Shown here in pieces: positions 1 to 9,019 of a stretch of DNA of 42,727 nucleotides. The position numbers and the translations under genes were made by a program. The notes beneath the pieces were generated by a model. That model was not told where the DNA came from. It made no database searches and saw only the letters and a program-made list of their open reading frames with translations. Source of the stretch: Desulfotalea sp. (GTDB lineage Bacteria > Desulfobacterota > Desulfobulbia > Desulfobulbales > Desulfocapsaceae); assembly GCA_002733995.1 (NCBI GenBank), contig NVXR01000021.1:1-42727 (forward strand), given 5' to 3'. Within the stretch, counting starts at the first letter, position 1, and each line of letters begins with the position of its first letter.

Positions 1-240
1 ATGGATCGAAACCAACTCAAAGAAGCGGTGATAGCAATGAATGAGATACCTACACTTCTAACTATTAAAGAGGCTATGGCTCGTTATCGAATGAGCGATG
101 GCAGTATTCGTCGTCGAGCTAAAGCTAAACAGAAGAACGGTGAAGGGAAATATTTCAAGGCGTTTCGTCCTGCTAAAGAAATACTGATTGATCAGGCTTC
201 TGCTGATGAATGGTTTTACGGCACAACTAAGAGGGTGTAG
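1..240 (+). CDS. Small helix-turn-helix DNA-binding protein
   Basis: A 79-residue protein, or the end of a slightly longer one, because the window begins exactly at its first ATG. Residues 18-40 (LTIKEAMARYRMSDGSIRRR) look like a MerR/excisionase-type helix-turn-helix followed by a basic stretch, then a short wing-like segment ending in DEWFYG. Such proteins in prophages act as excisionase-like or regulatory DNA binders. A second in-frame ATG at position 37 could be the real start. It precedes the replication genes, which fits a regulator of early genes, but the specific role is not known. Confidence 0.6.
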   Translation: MDRNQLKEAVIAMNEIPTLLTIKEAMARYRMSDGSIRRRAKAKQKNGEGKYFKAFRPAKEILIDQASADEWFYGTTKRV

Positions 241-486
241 CTCATTGCATGAGTGTTGTTGTTTTCCCCTCACCCCTTTCGTTGGTGGAACCCGCAGAAT
301 GAGTCTTTATAGAGGCCGAAAACCATGGGTCCTTTGGCCAGTAAACAGACTTACACGGGGGGAATGCGCTCTGTAGTTTAGGCTATGAATTTTTTAGGAT
401 TGGTTGGAATTTTGGAATTTGTAGATTTTTTCAATGCATCGGCTTCGATCGCCTTGGTGCCTAATTTTATTAAGTAAAAAAACAAT
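241..486. other. Intergenic leader before the helicase gene
   Basis: No convincing gene is visible in these 246 bases. A short inverted repeat CTCAT-TGC-ATGAG follows the upstream stop codon. A single TAGGATT heptamer at 395-401 matches the repeated unit of the 2252-2512 region. The direct repeat TTGGAATTTTGGAATTT lies near 405-422. The helicase start at 487 has only a poor ribosome binding site. Confidence 0.4.
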
Positions 487-2253
487 ATGAGTGAAGAATT
501 TACAGATCAGGTTGAAGACCGGGCCCGAGAAATCCTCGGAGGCGATGACGGTAAATTATATGACACCGAGGTGGCTCTAGATCTCGATTTCATTCGTGAT
601 TGCTTTAAAGCTAACGAGCGTGGTGACGGCCTATTATTGGCTGCTCTGATTCGCGACCACTTTCTCTATGTGAATGACCCGGATGGCAACGGTGAGTGGT
701 TTTTTTGGGAAGGGCAGGTCTGGCAGAAGGACGAAGATCATACGCTTTATAATGTTGCCGATTGTGTAGCACAGGCCTATGAAGATTTTGCGTGGGATGT
801 TGAGCTACAGAGAAACACTGTAATAGAGGAGGCCACGGAAGAAAGAGAAGAGGCTATTGCAAAAATTAAACAAGACAACAATGAAGATAGTGCTGAAAAA
901 TTAATTGATAAGCTCCTAAAAAAAGAGCTACCCGTCCCCAAGTGGATGGCCACGACGATGAAAAATTATTCTAGTCGAGCGTATGCACTGAGAAGTATAC
1001 AGCGCATTACCAAGGCAATGTTTATCGCCCCAAAGGTTGATCTCTCGATAACAACCCGGGCCAATTTTCTTGACCAGAAAGCAAACCTGTTGCCTGCCAA
1101 AAATGGAGTAATTGATTTAGATCGTGGCATCATCGTGCCGGGGAGACCCGACGATCTGCTCACTCAACGGATCGACATTTCATATGATCCGAAAGTTGAT
1201 TACACACCCTGGGTCGAAATTCTTAAAGATATCTGTATTCATCCAAAATGGGAAGGCTCAGAAGAGTTACCCCACTTCTTGCAAAAATTCTTTGGTTATT
1301 GCTGCTCTGGTTATACCAGTGAAGAGATCATTACCGTTTTTTATGGCCCTGGCCGTAACGGTAAAGGCACAATAATAGAACCAATTACAAAAGCTTTAGG
1401 CCCGTTTTTCCATAAAGCAAATCGATCACTTTTCATTGAACAAAAATACGAGCCTTCACCATCGGCGGCATCGGAACATATGTATGCCATGAAGGGTAAA
1501 CGGTTGGTCGTGGGTGCTGAAACCAACAAGGGCCAGAATATTGATGGTGGTCGAATCAAAGACCTCACCGGTGGTAATGAGATTAACTTTCGGAAGAATT
1601 TTGGTTCAGAGAATCACTATACTGCAACACATAAGCTCATTCTCGAAACCAACAATATTCCTCCAGGTTTGACGAAAGAGTTTTCCCTGAAGGAACGGTT
1701 AGTACTGATAGATTTTTATTGGCGTTTTGTGCATGACATTGAGGAAAGCGAGAAGCAAAAACCTGCTCTTAAGGGCAGGTTCAAAAAGAAAGACACCAAG
1801 CTCAAACAAAAGCTCAAGACTCCAGAGTATCAGATCATGATTTTAAGGTGGTTGGTTGATGGGTATCAGCTGTGGAAGAAAGAAGGGCTAGATGTTCCTG
1901 CATGTTGCAAGCAAAGCAGCCATGATCTTGAGAAAAACGAGAACACACTGCAGCGCTTCACCGAGGAAGTTCTGATCCAGATCCCACTCAACGAAGACGG
2001 CAGTGGCGATCGTCGGCGCATCCCTCTGGGTAAACTTTACGACATAGCGTTCAAGTGGTGGTGGGGTGAAAACATGGATGGCGCAGCCAAGATGACCCAT
2101 AAAAATACCCTATCAACTTATTTGAGTGAAAACGGTTTCGATAAAGATAAAAAGGGCGGCACAATTTACATCTTCCAGGTGGATATTCACCCAGATATCA
2201 AGAAATCACATGAAGATTTTCAGGGGTTGGCGGAGTCTTACATCCACCGCTAA
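487..2253 (+). CDS. D5/P4-type phage replicative helicase (SF3)
   Basis: 588 residues. The middle resembles the D5 N-terminal region of P4-family primase-helicases. The ATPase core carries a Walker A motif GPGRNGKGT at residues 287-295, an acidic segment near RLVVGAETN (about 338-350) and a sensor-like region LILETNNIPP, the layout of superfamily 3 helicases. It should unwind the phage origin and load replication proteins. A charged helical stretch at about 110-150 may be a coiled coil. The primase is a separate gene downstream, unlike P4 alpha where both activities are in one chain. Its stop codon overlaps the first AATCCTA unit of the repeat region. Confidence 0.88.
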   Translation: MSEEFTDQVEDRAREILGGDDGKLYDTEVALDLDFIRDCFKANERGDGLLLAALIRDHFLYVNDPDGNGEWFFWEGQVWQKDEDHTLYNVADCVAQAYEDFAWDVELQRNTVIEEATEEREEAIAKIKQDNNEDSAEKLIDKLLKKELPVPKWMATTMKNYSSRAYALRSIQRITKAMFIAPKVDLSITTRANFLDQKANLLPAKNGVIDLDRGIIVPGRPDDLLTQRIDISYDPKVDYTPWVEILKDICIHPKWEGSEELPHFLQKFFGYCCSGYTSEEIITVFYGPGRNGKGTIIEPITKALGPFFHKANRSLFIEQKYEPSPSAASEHMYAMKGKRLVVGAETNKGQNIDGGRIKDLTGGNEINFRKNFGSENHYTATHKLILETNNIPPGLTKEFSLKERLVLIDFYWRFVHDIEESEKQKPALKGRFKKKDTKLKQKLKTPEYQIMILRWLVDGYQLWKKEGLDVPACCKQSSHDLEKNENTLQRFTEEVLIQIPLNEDGSGDRRRIPLGKLYDIAFKWWWGENMDGAAKMTHKNTLSTYLSENGFDKDKKGGTIYIFQVDIHPDIKKSHEDFQGLAESYIHR

Positions 2254-2512
2254 TCCTACAATCCTAAGCCAATCCTAATAATGAGATTTATAAGTGTCTG
2301 ACAATACGCATATATCTGCAAACAGGATGATAGGATTCACTTTCCTACGTGCGTGCACATATAAACTATCTTTGGTTCTCTGTTTGTTTTTTTAACTAAT
2401 ATTTTTTTCATGTACGAGGGTTATCCTATCCTATCATCCTGTTTGTAATATATGTAGTAAAAATAGATAGATAGAAAAGTGATAAATAGGATTTGACTAG
2501 GATTGTAGGATT
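2252..2512. repeat. Mirrored iteron array, candidate phage origin
   Basis: Three AATCCTA heptamers start at 2252, 2260 and 2271. Three reverse complements TAGGATT start at 2487, 2498 and 2506, with the same spacing in mirror order (8 and 11 bases). Inside lies a perfect 18-base inverted repeat: CAAACAGGATGATAGGAT at 2319-2336 and its complement at 2428-2445. Extra ATCCTA units start at 2423 and 2428. The centre (about 2350-2420) is very AT-rich with T runs. Position between helicase and primase, iterons and an AT-rich core together suggest a replication origin bound by the helicase. An operator or an RNA structure is also possible. The repeats are certain; the function is inferred. Confidence 0.7.
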
Positions 2513-2539
2513 TGCCACCAAAAAGAGGATTTTAACCAA

Positions 2540-4033
2540 ATGAACACAGAAACCATCGTACATAAGATTGTTGCAGAGCATGGGTTGAAAAGCCGTGGCA
2601 AGCTTTTCATTGGCCCTTGTCCTGAATGCGGTGGTTCTGATCGTTCTGACAAATTCAATATTCGGCTTGATGGCGGTTTTATATGCTACTCATGTGGGTT
2701 TCGGGGTGACATCATCACTTGGCTCCGTAAACGAGAGAACATGAGTTGCCCTGATGCCCACGATCATGCAGGTCGTGAGTGTCGGCAGAAAGATAGTTGC
2801 CCTGTGGCAGCGAAGTGTCGGCTTGGTAATGGAAATGATACAAGCCCATCTAGGCCCCGTCGGCCTAAACATCGTCAACCAGTTCGTCCGTATCAGGGGA
2901 AAGAGACGGTGGTTCGTCCTATTCCAGTGGTTGTGCCACAGTATCCAAAAATTGAATGGGCCACGTGGGCAGACGCACTTGTTGCTAAGGCGCATGAGAA
3001 ATTGCTGAATACTCCTGAGCAGATGGCGTATCTCGCTGCGCGCGGAATTGACGCTGATGGTGTGGCTCGGTTCTCTCTTGGGTGGCTTGATCACCAGATG
3101 CAAGTTTCTAAAAAGAAAATAGGTCTGCCTATCGAGGCGGATGGGAAAGACAAACTTTGGGTTCCTGAAGGATTGGTTATTCCGATATTCGATACTGGTG
3201 GGGCAATTCACCGGATAAGAATCCGCAGATCGTTAGAGGCTCGCAAAAAGTTTGGACCAAATCTAAAATATGTGTGGCTGAAAGGTTCTGGGAATATGCC
3301 AATGGCCATCCAACCAGTGGGCATATTGCGTGGGGCCCTGGTGGCGGAGGCTGAACTTGATGCAATGGTTTTAGCACTTTCGCATCCGGATATTCTCACC
3401 ATTGCTATTGGCAGTCTCTCCTCTGGGGTGGATCAGGAACTTCGTAACACACTTGAAGTGGTGCCGGTGATCCTCGCGTCTCTTGATGCCGAAGCCAATT
3501 CTCGGGTGGCCATTGAAAATTGGCAGCATACTTTTCGCCATGCCAAGTTTTGGCCTACTCCCCAGGGTAAAGATGCCGGGGAGTTCTTCAAACTTGATGG
3601 TGATCTCTATGCCTGGATCGAAAGAGGGCTACCTTCTGCCCCTTCTGTTCCGCCAGTTCCTTCAAAACCTGCTGTTACTCCATTAAATTTGCCTTGCCAG
3701 GACGGTGCTTTTTCCCCTGCGCGTAAGCTAAACGGGGGGGGAGGGGGAAATAAAGATATAGGTGGAAATGATGGTGGTGCTGGTGATGATGTGGCTATCC
3801 AAATGCCATTAACAAATGGAAAAATTATCTATTTAGTTAATAAAAGGGGTGAAGAGTGGGAAAGATTGACGAAGCAGACGCTCCCCGTTTTTACCCGGTG
3901 TGAGATAGAAGCACTCAAGGTGGCTACAGCCACGATGACAGCAGAAGAACGAAATGAGGCCGCTATGGCGGCAATAGACGTAAAAGAAGTTTTCGGTGGA
4001 TACATTGCGAGGGGAGAATTTTATGCAAAATAA
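2540..4033 (+). CDS. Phage DNA primase (zinc finger and Toprim)
   Basis: 497 residues. The N-terminus has a DnaG-like zinc ribbon with CPEC at residues 27-30 and CYSC at 49-52. A second Cys/His-rich stretch follows at about 70-93 (CPDAHDHAG and a later CPVAAKC). A Toprim-like core is visible near residues 265-315: VAEAELDAM resembles the glutamate motif and ASLDAEANS the acidic motif, with DAE where DxD is usual. It should synthesise RNA primers for phage replication alongside the helicase. A G8 run (3734-3741) followed by A and G5 encodes an Asn/Gly linker before the C-terminal region. The ATG is preceded by AGAGGA. Confidence 0.85.
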   Translation: MNTETIVHKIVAEHGLKSRGKLFIGPCPECGGSDRSDKFNIRLDGGFICYSCGFRGDIITWLRKRENMSCPDAHDHAGRECRQKDSCPVAAKCRLGNGNDTSPSRPRRPKHRQPVRPYQGKETVVRPIPVVVPQYPKIEWATWADALVAKAHEKLLNTPEQMAYLAARGIDADGVARFSLGWLDHQMQVSKKKIGLPIEADGKDKLWVPEGLVIPIFDTGGAIHRIRIRRSLEARKKFGPNLKYVWLKGSGNMPMAIQPVGILRGALVAEAELDAMVLALSHPDILTIAIGSLSSGVDQELRNTLEVVPVILASLDAEANSRVAIENWQHTFRHAKFWPTPQGKDAGEFFKLDGDLYAWIERGLPSAPSVPPVPSKPAVTPLNLPCQDGAFSPARKLNGGGGGNKDIGGNDGGAGDDVAIQMPLTNGKIIYLVNKRGEEWERLTKQTLPVFTRCEIEALKVATATMTAEERNEAAMAAIDVKEVFGGYIARGEFYAK

Positions 4034-4080
4034 AAAAGCATTGCAAGAGAATGGGGTTGGCGATGCAAAGGGTGAAAACT

Positions 4081-4317
4081 ATGCAGCTCGGTCTATTTGA
4101 TGAGGGTGGCGACCAATCACCACGGCGTACCTGCTTCATTGGTGGGCGTCGGCGTGATGCTGATTGGATGGATAAGATTAACGAACGAGCGAATGATCTT
4201 CGCCGTGCCTCAGCACCACCAAGACAAAAACAGATAACACAACTTACAAATGAGTGTGGGCGAACACTGCGACCTGGCGAAGAGAACCAGTTGTTTTTAC
4301 CTGGTTGTGAAATATAG
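4081..4317 (+). CDS. Hypothetical prophage protein
   Basis: 78 residues from the ATG at 4081, which has AAAGGGTG just upstream. An in-frame ATG at 4051 would give 88 residues but has a weaker ribosome binding site. The protein begins MQLGLFDEGG and is rich in Arg, Asp and Glu; no domain is recognised. It follows the primase gene closely and probably belongs to the early replication operon. Confidence 0.55.
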   Translation: MQLGLFDEGGDQSPRRTCFIGGRRRDADWMDKINERANDLRRASAPPRQKQITQLTNECGRTLRPGEENQLFLPGCEI

Positions 4318-4325
4318 GGGGGAAT

Positions 4326-4643
4326 ATGAATTTTGAATTGAAAGAAAAAAAATCAGAACCAGTAACTGGGCAATCAATTATTTTGGGTGGTTGTGAGGTT
4401 GGTTGGATAAAGGAAGAAGAGGGAGAGGTTACAGGTCGGAGCTATCTTCGTGCTGCCATCCACATGAATAGTTTGCCGGGTGCGGTTGTTAATCAAAGTC
4501 CAATTATTGATTTTATTCAAGGCACTGGCAGTACGGTAGAAGAAGCAATTGCTGATTTGGTAATTAAAGCACGAAAATCATTTCAAGGTGGCTTTGCAAA
4601 TCTCAATTTACTTGAGAGCTTTTTATCTGGAGAAAAGAAATGA
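4326..4643 (+). CDS. Hypothetical prophage protein
   Basis: 105 residues with a strong AGGGGGGA ribosome binding site. The C-terminal half (GTGSTVEEAIADLVIKARKS) looks like a short alpha/beta segment, loosely resembling HicB-like or other small phage proteins, but no family can be named. It overlaps the next gene by 4 bases (ATGA), indicating translational coupling within the early operon. Confidence 0.6.
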   Translation: MNFELKEKKSEPVTGQSIILGGCEVGWIKEEEGEVTGRSYLRAAIHMNSLPGAVVNQSPIIDFIQGTGSTVEEAIADLVIKARKSFQGGFANLNLLESFLSGEKK

Positions 4644-4912
4644 CACCAGAACAGAAAGGACGGTGCAGTGAAATCCTCAACCATTTTGGATGTGAGGCTC
4701 AGGTTGTTCAAGCTTGCCAAGAATTAGGAGAGTTGCAAGAGGCGTTGCTTGGTGGTGATGAGGAACAGATCGTCGATGAAATCGCTGATGCAAAGATCAT
4801 GATTCAGCAGATGGAAGAGTCTTTTTACATATACTCGCAAGTTAAGGCACGTGTTGAAAAGAAACTCACCCTTACCGAATTACGAATCAGAACTGGTTTC
4901 TACGATAAGTAG
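4640..4912 (+). CDS. MazG-like nucleotide pyrophosphohydrolase
   Basis: 90 residues, all predicted helical. QACQELGELQEALLGG followed by VDEIADAKIMIQQM matches the ExxE...ExxD metal-binding pattern of all-alpha NTP pyrophosphatases (MazG-like). Phage members hydrolyse nucleotides such as dNTPs or (p)ppGpp-related substrates and help tune nucleotide pools during infection. It is coupled to the upstream gene by a 4-base overlap and lies next to the methyltransferase. Substrate cannot be read from sequence. Confidence 0.72.
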   Translation: MTPEQKGRCSEILNHFGCEAQVVQACQELGELQEALLGGDEEQIVDEIADAKIMIQQMEESFYIYSQVKARVEKKLTLTELRIRTGFYDK

Positions 4913-4924
4913 GGAGATGTGTAG

Positions 4925-6259
4925 ATGGAAGTAGTAACAAGAGAAATATCAGAGTTAAGACCATACGAGAACAACCCACGTAAAAACGATCATGCTGTTG
5001 AAGCTGTGGCTAGGGCTATCGACACCTTTGGCTTCCGGGTGCCTGTGTTGATTCAATCTGACGGAGCTATCATAGATGGTCACCTACGCTATAAAGCTGC
5101 TCTGCACCTCGGTTTGACAGAAGTCCCTTGTCTGGTTGCTGATGATATGAGCGAGGCGCAGATAAAGGCGTTTCGCATCTCGGTAAACAAGGTTGCAGAG
5201 CTTGCCGATTGGGACGAGGAGCTTTTGCAACTTGAGTTGGTTTCCCTGCGTGATGAGGATTTTGATCTTGGTCTTATTGGTTTTAAAGAACATGAGCTTG
5301 ATGCCTTGCTATTGGAATACCCTGTTGAGGAAGGTGATAAAGAAGCTGTGCCACCTCTCTCGTCTACCCCTGTGAGCTGTGAAGGTGATTTGTGGTCTCT
5401 CGGTCGTCACCGTTTGCTCTGTGGAAGCTCAACATCTAACGAAGATATGACCCGCCTTGTTGGTGATAGTGTAGTCGATATGATTTTCACCGATCCTCCG
5501 TATAACGTCAATTACCAAGGTGGTGCTGGGAAGATTAAAAACGACAATATGACGGACGATGAATTTGATTGTTTTCTTAGCTCAGCTTTTTCTTGTATGG
5601 CGCCTCATCTTAAAAATGGGGGTGCCGTTTATGTTGCTCATGCTGATGCAGGGCGGATTGGTATTTCGTTTCGGTCGGCGTTTCTAAATGCTGGATTCAA
5701 ATTAGCCGCCTGTCTTATTTGGAAGAAGAATCAGTTTACCCTGGGGCGCTCTGATTACCAGTGGATACATGAGCCAATTCTTTATGGTTGGAAGGAAGGT
5801 GCTGCTCATTTTTGGTACGGGGATCGTAAGCGACGAACGGTGCTTGACCTGCCTCTTGGATATGAATTCTCTGTAGATGAAAATGAGGTGAGAATTTCCA
5901 TAGGTGATCAAGAGATTCGAGTGAGAGGTGCAGGCTTGTCTGTCCAACAGTCTCCAGCAAGTGTGGTTTATGCTGATAAGCCTTTGCAAAATAAAGAGCA
6001 CCCCACAATGAAACCAGTGGCTCTTGTCGAGAAGTTTGTGAAAAACTCATCGAAGGTGGGGGAGAGTGTGCTTGATGGTTTTAGTGGTTCTGGTTCAACG
6101 TTGATTGCCTGTGAAGTGACCGGGAGAACGAATTATTCAATGGAATTAGACCCAAGGTTTTGTGATGTGATCGTAAGACGTTGGCAAGATCTTACGGGTA
6201 AGAATGGTTGTTTGTCGAGTGGCAAAAAATTTACTGATGTCATGAAGGAACGGGCGTAG
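4925..6259 (+). CDS. ParB-domain / DNA methyltransferase fusion
   Basis: 444 residues. Residues 5-95 are a ParB/sulfiredoxin-like N-terminal domain (ISELRPYENNPRKN, then IIDGHLRYKAALHLG). Residues 150-435 are a DNA methyltransferase with DPPY at 190-193 first and the cofactor loop GFSGSGST near 390, the order of beta-class amino-methyltransferases. DPPY favours N6-adenine as product. This fusion is common in phages, where it modifies phage DNA and may protect it from host restriction. No partner endonuclease is present, so it is an orphan enzyme. The next gene starts directly after its stop codon. Confidence 0.9.
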   Translation: MEVVTREISELRPYENNPRKNDHAVEAVARAIDTFGFRVPVLIQSDGAIIDGHLRYKAALHLGLTEVPCLVADDMSEAQIKAFRISVNKVAELADWDEELLQLELVSLRDEDFDLGLIGFKEHELDALLLEYPVEEGDKEAVPPLSSTPVSCEGDLWSLGRHRLLCGSSTSNEDMTRLVGDSVVDMIFTDPPYNVNYQGGAGKIKNDNMTDDEFDCFLSSAFSCMAPHLKNGGAVYVAHADAGRIGISFRSAFLNAGFKLAACLIWKKNQFTLGRSDYQWIHEPILYGWKEGAAHFWYGDRKRRTVLDLPLGYEFSVDENEVRISIGDQEIRVRGAGLSVQQSPASVVYADKPLQNKEHPTMKPVALVEKFVKNSSKVGESVLDGFSGSGSTLIACEVTGRTNYSMELDPRFCDVIVRRWQDLTGKNGCLSSGKKFTDVMKERA

Positions 6260-7024
6260 ATGGAGACTATTGATCTGCTGAAGTTTTGCACAAAAGAAGA
6301 AGCACTTGGCCTGACTGTTTTACAAAATGCTTACACAAATAGCCTGAAGCGTGCTGGTTCTGAATCCTCATCTGCGAATCTGAAAAACATGTCAGAAGCA
6401 AAGCGGTTATTAGGGGAAGAAAAAATGCGTTTAGAAGAAAAATATAAGGATGATGTGAACCCGGTACCCACCGGACCAAAATGGGAAAACTTCGTTAACA
6501 CGCCTACCAAATTGGTGGTGCTCACCTTCTTGCAAGAGACAGGGTGGGAGGTCAAGAAATCTACTTTTTACGATAGCCATTGTGCCACTGGCAAGCTGAA
6601 AAAGAATCGGAATGGAGTTTATACCAAGACTGCGGTTAAGAAGTATGCCGAAACGTGGTTGGTTCACGGGGGCCTTGGCACTACGGTTCCTGAAGATGAT
6701 GAAAATCTTTCCCGTATAAAATTGCAGAGTGAAATTGCTCGTATCGATACGGCTGAAGAAAGAGATCGTTTTAAGCTTGAGGTGGAAAGAGGAAAATACA
6801 TTGCCCGTGATCAGATGGATCGAGAACTGGCAGCGCGTGCCGTGGTGCTTGATAATGGTCTTGATTATTTGTTTCGGGCTTTCGTCCATGAGATGGTGGC
6901 CTTGGTGGGTGGTGATGCAGATAAGGCACCTCTGCTGCTTGATTTCTGTCTGAAGAAAAAAGATGAGCAGTTAAATCTGTATGCCAATCTTGAAGATTTC
7001 ACAGTCGTTATGGAGGAGGAGTAG
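6260..7024 (+). CDS. Terminase small subunit (probable)
   Basis: 254 residues, placed directly upstream of the large terminase with no spacer. An N-terminal helical region precedes GPKWENFVNTPTKLVVLTFL and a likely DNA-binding segment (KKSTFYDSHCATGKL), then a charged central helix (about 155-190) and a helical C-terminus. The family is known for packaging-site recognition and assembly with the large subunit. Assignment rests mainly on position, size and the DNA-binding-like middle segment; no clear Nu1 motif was identified. Confidence 0.7.
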   Translation: METIDLLKFCTKEEALGLTVLQNAYTNSLKRAGSESSSANLKNMSEAKRLLGEEKMRLEEKYKDDVNPVPTGPKWENFVNTPTKLVVLTFLQETGWEVKKSTFYDSHCATGKLKKNRNGVYTKTAVKKYAETWLVHGGLGTTVPEDDENLSRIKLQSEIARIDTAEERDRFKLEVERGKYIARDQMDRELAARAVVLDNGLDYLFRAFVHEMVALVGGDADKAPLLLDFCLKKKDEQLNLYANLEDFTVVMEEE

Positions 7025-9019
7025 ATGCTTAGTCCGTGTAATCAAAATAGCTACCCTGTGCGGCCTGGTCGATATCCTTGGCTGGATACTCTTATGGTTC
7101 TAGGTGATGAGTATACCACCAAGTTCTCTCGGTCTGAGAGGCGGGCGTTCAGGAAACAGAAGTTTCAGAAACCATCGGAGTGGATTCCTAAGAACCGTAA
7201 AATCGTTAAAGGTGATTTTGCTGGAAACTACATGAGCTTTGACATTACTCCTCATTTGCGCGGCATACTCGATGCTTCAGCTCTGCCTTTTATTCGAGAA
7301 ATTATTCTTAATGCTGCACCCCAAACGGCCAAGACAACAGGCATAGATTCGTATGTGGCGTGGTCTCGTATTTTTGATAAAGGCCCAGCTTGTTCATTTT
7401 ATCCAGATGAGGTGACGGCCAAACGATCTATGGATGAACGGATCGCACCACTGGTGAAGGGGAGCCCGGCTTTAAAGAGACAGATTATGCCGGGTCGTAA
7501 TGCCATAACTGCAATATCTGTCTCAATGGCGGGTGGAAACTGGGAGGTTGGTTGGGCGGGCTCTACGGCTCAGACAGCAGATCGACCGCTTAAAATTGTT
7601 GATATGCAGGAAATCAATAAACCAGCCTATGGAAAAAGTGGTGATGAAACCGGAGCCGTGTATCTCCTTCGGCAACGAGTGCGGTCGTATCGTGGTCATA
7701 AAATATTTATGTCATCTACTCCCACTACAGAATCAGGCAATATCACAGTGCTGCTTGATCATGAGTGCGAGGCGGTTTTCGTCCAGTGGGTGCGGTGCCC
7801 TCATTGTCACGAGGAGCTTTTCATGCATTGGAGCGAATCGCGTTTTTACTGGCCTACCGAACTGGGGCCGGATGGTATCGAGCGTGCGATTGATCGTAAG
7901 ACCATCAAATCAAAAGAGCTTGGTCGCTATGTGTGCCAGAGTTGTGGTGCTCTTTGGGATGATAACGATCGGAACAAGGCTATTCGGCGGGAAACGTGGC
8001 GACTGCGGGTGTTGGATGATAATGGAGAGACTGACCCGGAAACCAAGGGTGAGGAGCTGTTTCGGTATCTGCACCGCGAAAGACCAGGCTCTATAGGTTT
8101 TATTTTGCCTTCTTGGATGAGCTATATGGTCAGTCTTTCCGAGGTGGTGCACGATTATTTGCGTAGCCAAGATCCGGCGCTTCCTGCGGATGAGCGACTC
8201 AAAGCCGAAAAAGATTTTGCCAATGCTCATGAGGCTAGTGCTTGGAAGCCAGAGACCAAAGCTCGCAAGACGGATTCGATTATTCACCTGAAAGATGATC
8301 GTCCAGAGGGGATTGTGCCAAGTGAGGGTGTCGCAGCTTTGATCGCTGGTGTTGATACGCAAGATCACGGGTTGTGGTATTGGATTCATGCCGTTGGCTA
8401 TGGACTAACCAGTCCACAACGATGGCTGATACGTTGCGGGCTGGTTCCTGCGATGGCTGATATCTATAGGATAATTTTAGAAGATGAGTATCGGGATGTG
8501 AATGACAATGTCTATCCAGTACGACTCGCTCTGCAGGATGCGTTGGGGCATAACACGGCTGAGGTCTATGATTTCTGTGAGTCAACTCGCGGAATGATTA
8601 TTCCAACTATTGGTAGGCAGACTATGGCCGTTCCTTATGACAGTCGTCCGGTTGAGTTTTATCCTGGTGCAGACAAAAAGCCATTCCCTGGTGCTTTGCG
8701 TCGATTAAATGTGAATTCTTCTTTGTATAAAGATCGGGCTGATGGGATTTTGAAAACCAATCGGGATGATCCTGGTGGTTTGGCTCTGCATAGTGAAGTT
8801 TCGGAACTGCATTTAGCTCAGTTGTGTGCTGAGGTACGGGGTGAAGATGGTTTTTGGCATAACCCAAAGAAACGAGATAACCATCTGTGGGATTGCTTGT
8901 ATTTGGCTCTGTGTGCCGAGACGGTTTTAGGAGTGAAACATTGGGCGGTGCCGGGTGAGGGTGTTGTTCCTGGGCCTGTCGTGAAGAAATCAAAAAAAGT
9001 AAAGAGATCGAGGTGGTAA
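7025..9019 (+). CDS. Terminase large subunit, GpA family
   Basis: 664 residues, close to lambda GpA. The ATPase domain has a deviant Walker A, NAAPQTAKTTG at residues 96-106, then LKIVDMQEI as Walker B region and FMSSTPTTESG as coupling motif. Zinc-binding pairs CPHC and CQSC lie between ATPase and nuclease parts. The nuclease domain begins at ALIAGVDTQDHG, with later acidic residues in LALQDALG and HLWDCLYLA. It cuts concatemeric DNA and pumps it into proheads. GAGGAGGAG before the ATG is a very strong ribosome binding site. Confidence 0.93.
   Translation: MLSPCNQNSYPVRPGRYPWLDTLMVLGDEYTTKFSRSERRAFRKQKFQKPSEWIPKNRKIVKGDFAGNYMSFDITPHLRGILDASALPFIREIILNAAPQTAKTTGIDSYVAWSRIFDKGPACSFYPDEVTAKRSMDERIAPLVKGSPALKRQIMPGRNAITAISVSMAGGNWEVGWAGSTAQTADRPLKIVDMQEINKPAYGKSGDETGAVYLLRQRVRSYRGHKIFMSSTPTTESGNITVLLDHECEAVFVQWVRCPHCHEELFMHWSESRFYWPTELGPDGIERAIDRKTIKSKELGRYVCQSCGALWDDNDRNKAIRRETWRLRVLDDNGETDPETKGEELFRYLHRERPGSIGFILPSWMSYMVSLSEVVHDYLRSQDPALPADERLKAEKDFANAHEASAWKPETKARKTDSIIHLKDDRPEGIVPSEGVAALIAGVDTQDHGLWYWIHAVGYGLTSPQRWLIRCGLVPAMADIYRIILEDEYRDVNDNVYPVRLALQDALGHNTAEVYDFCESTRGMIIPTIGRQTMAVPYDSRPVEFYPGADKKPFPGALRRLNVNSSLYKDRADGILKTNRDDPGGLALHSEVSELHLAQLCAEVRGEDGFWHNPKKRDNHLWDCLYLALCAETVLGVKHWAVPGEGVVPGPVVKKSKKVKRSRW

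Noticed and set aside
241..253. CTCAT-TGC-ATGAG hairpin as terminator
   Set aside because: The stem has only five pairs and is not followed by a continuous T run.
2252..2512. Interpretation of the mirrored repeats as a miniature transposon
   Set aside because: No target-site duplication was seen, the inner dyad and the extra copy at 395 are not explained by terminal repeats, and the position between helicase and primase fits an origin better. Not excluded.
4925..6259. Complete restriction-modification system
   Set aside because: Only a methyltransferase is present; no endonuclease gene is adjacent, so it is treated as an orphan phage enzyme.
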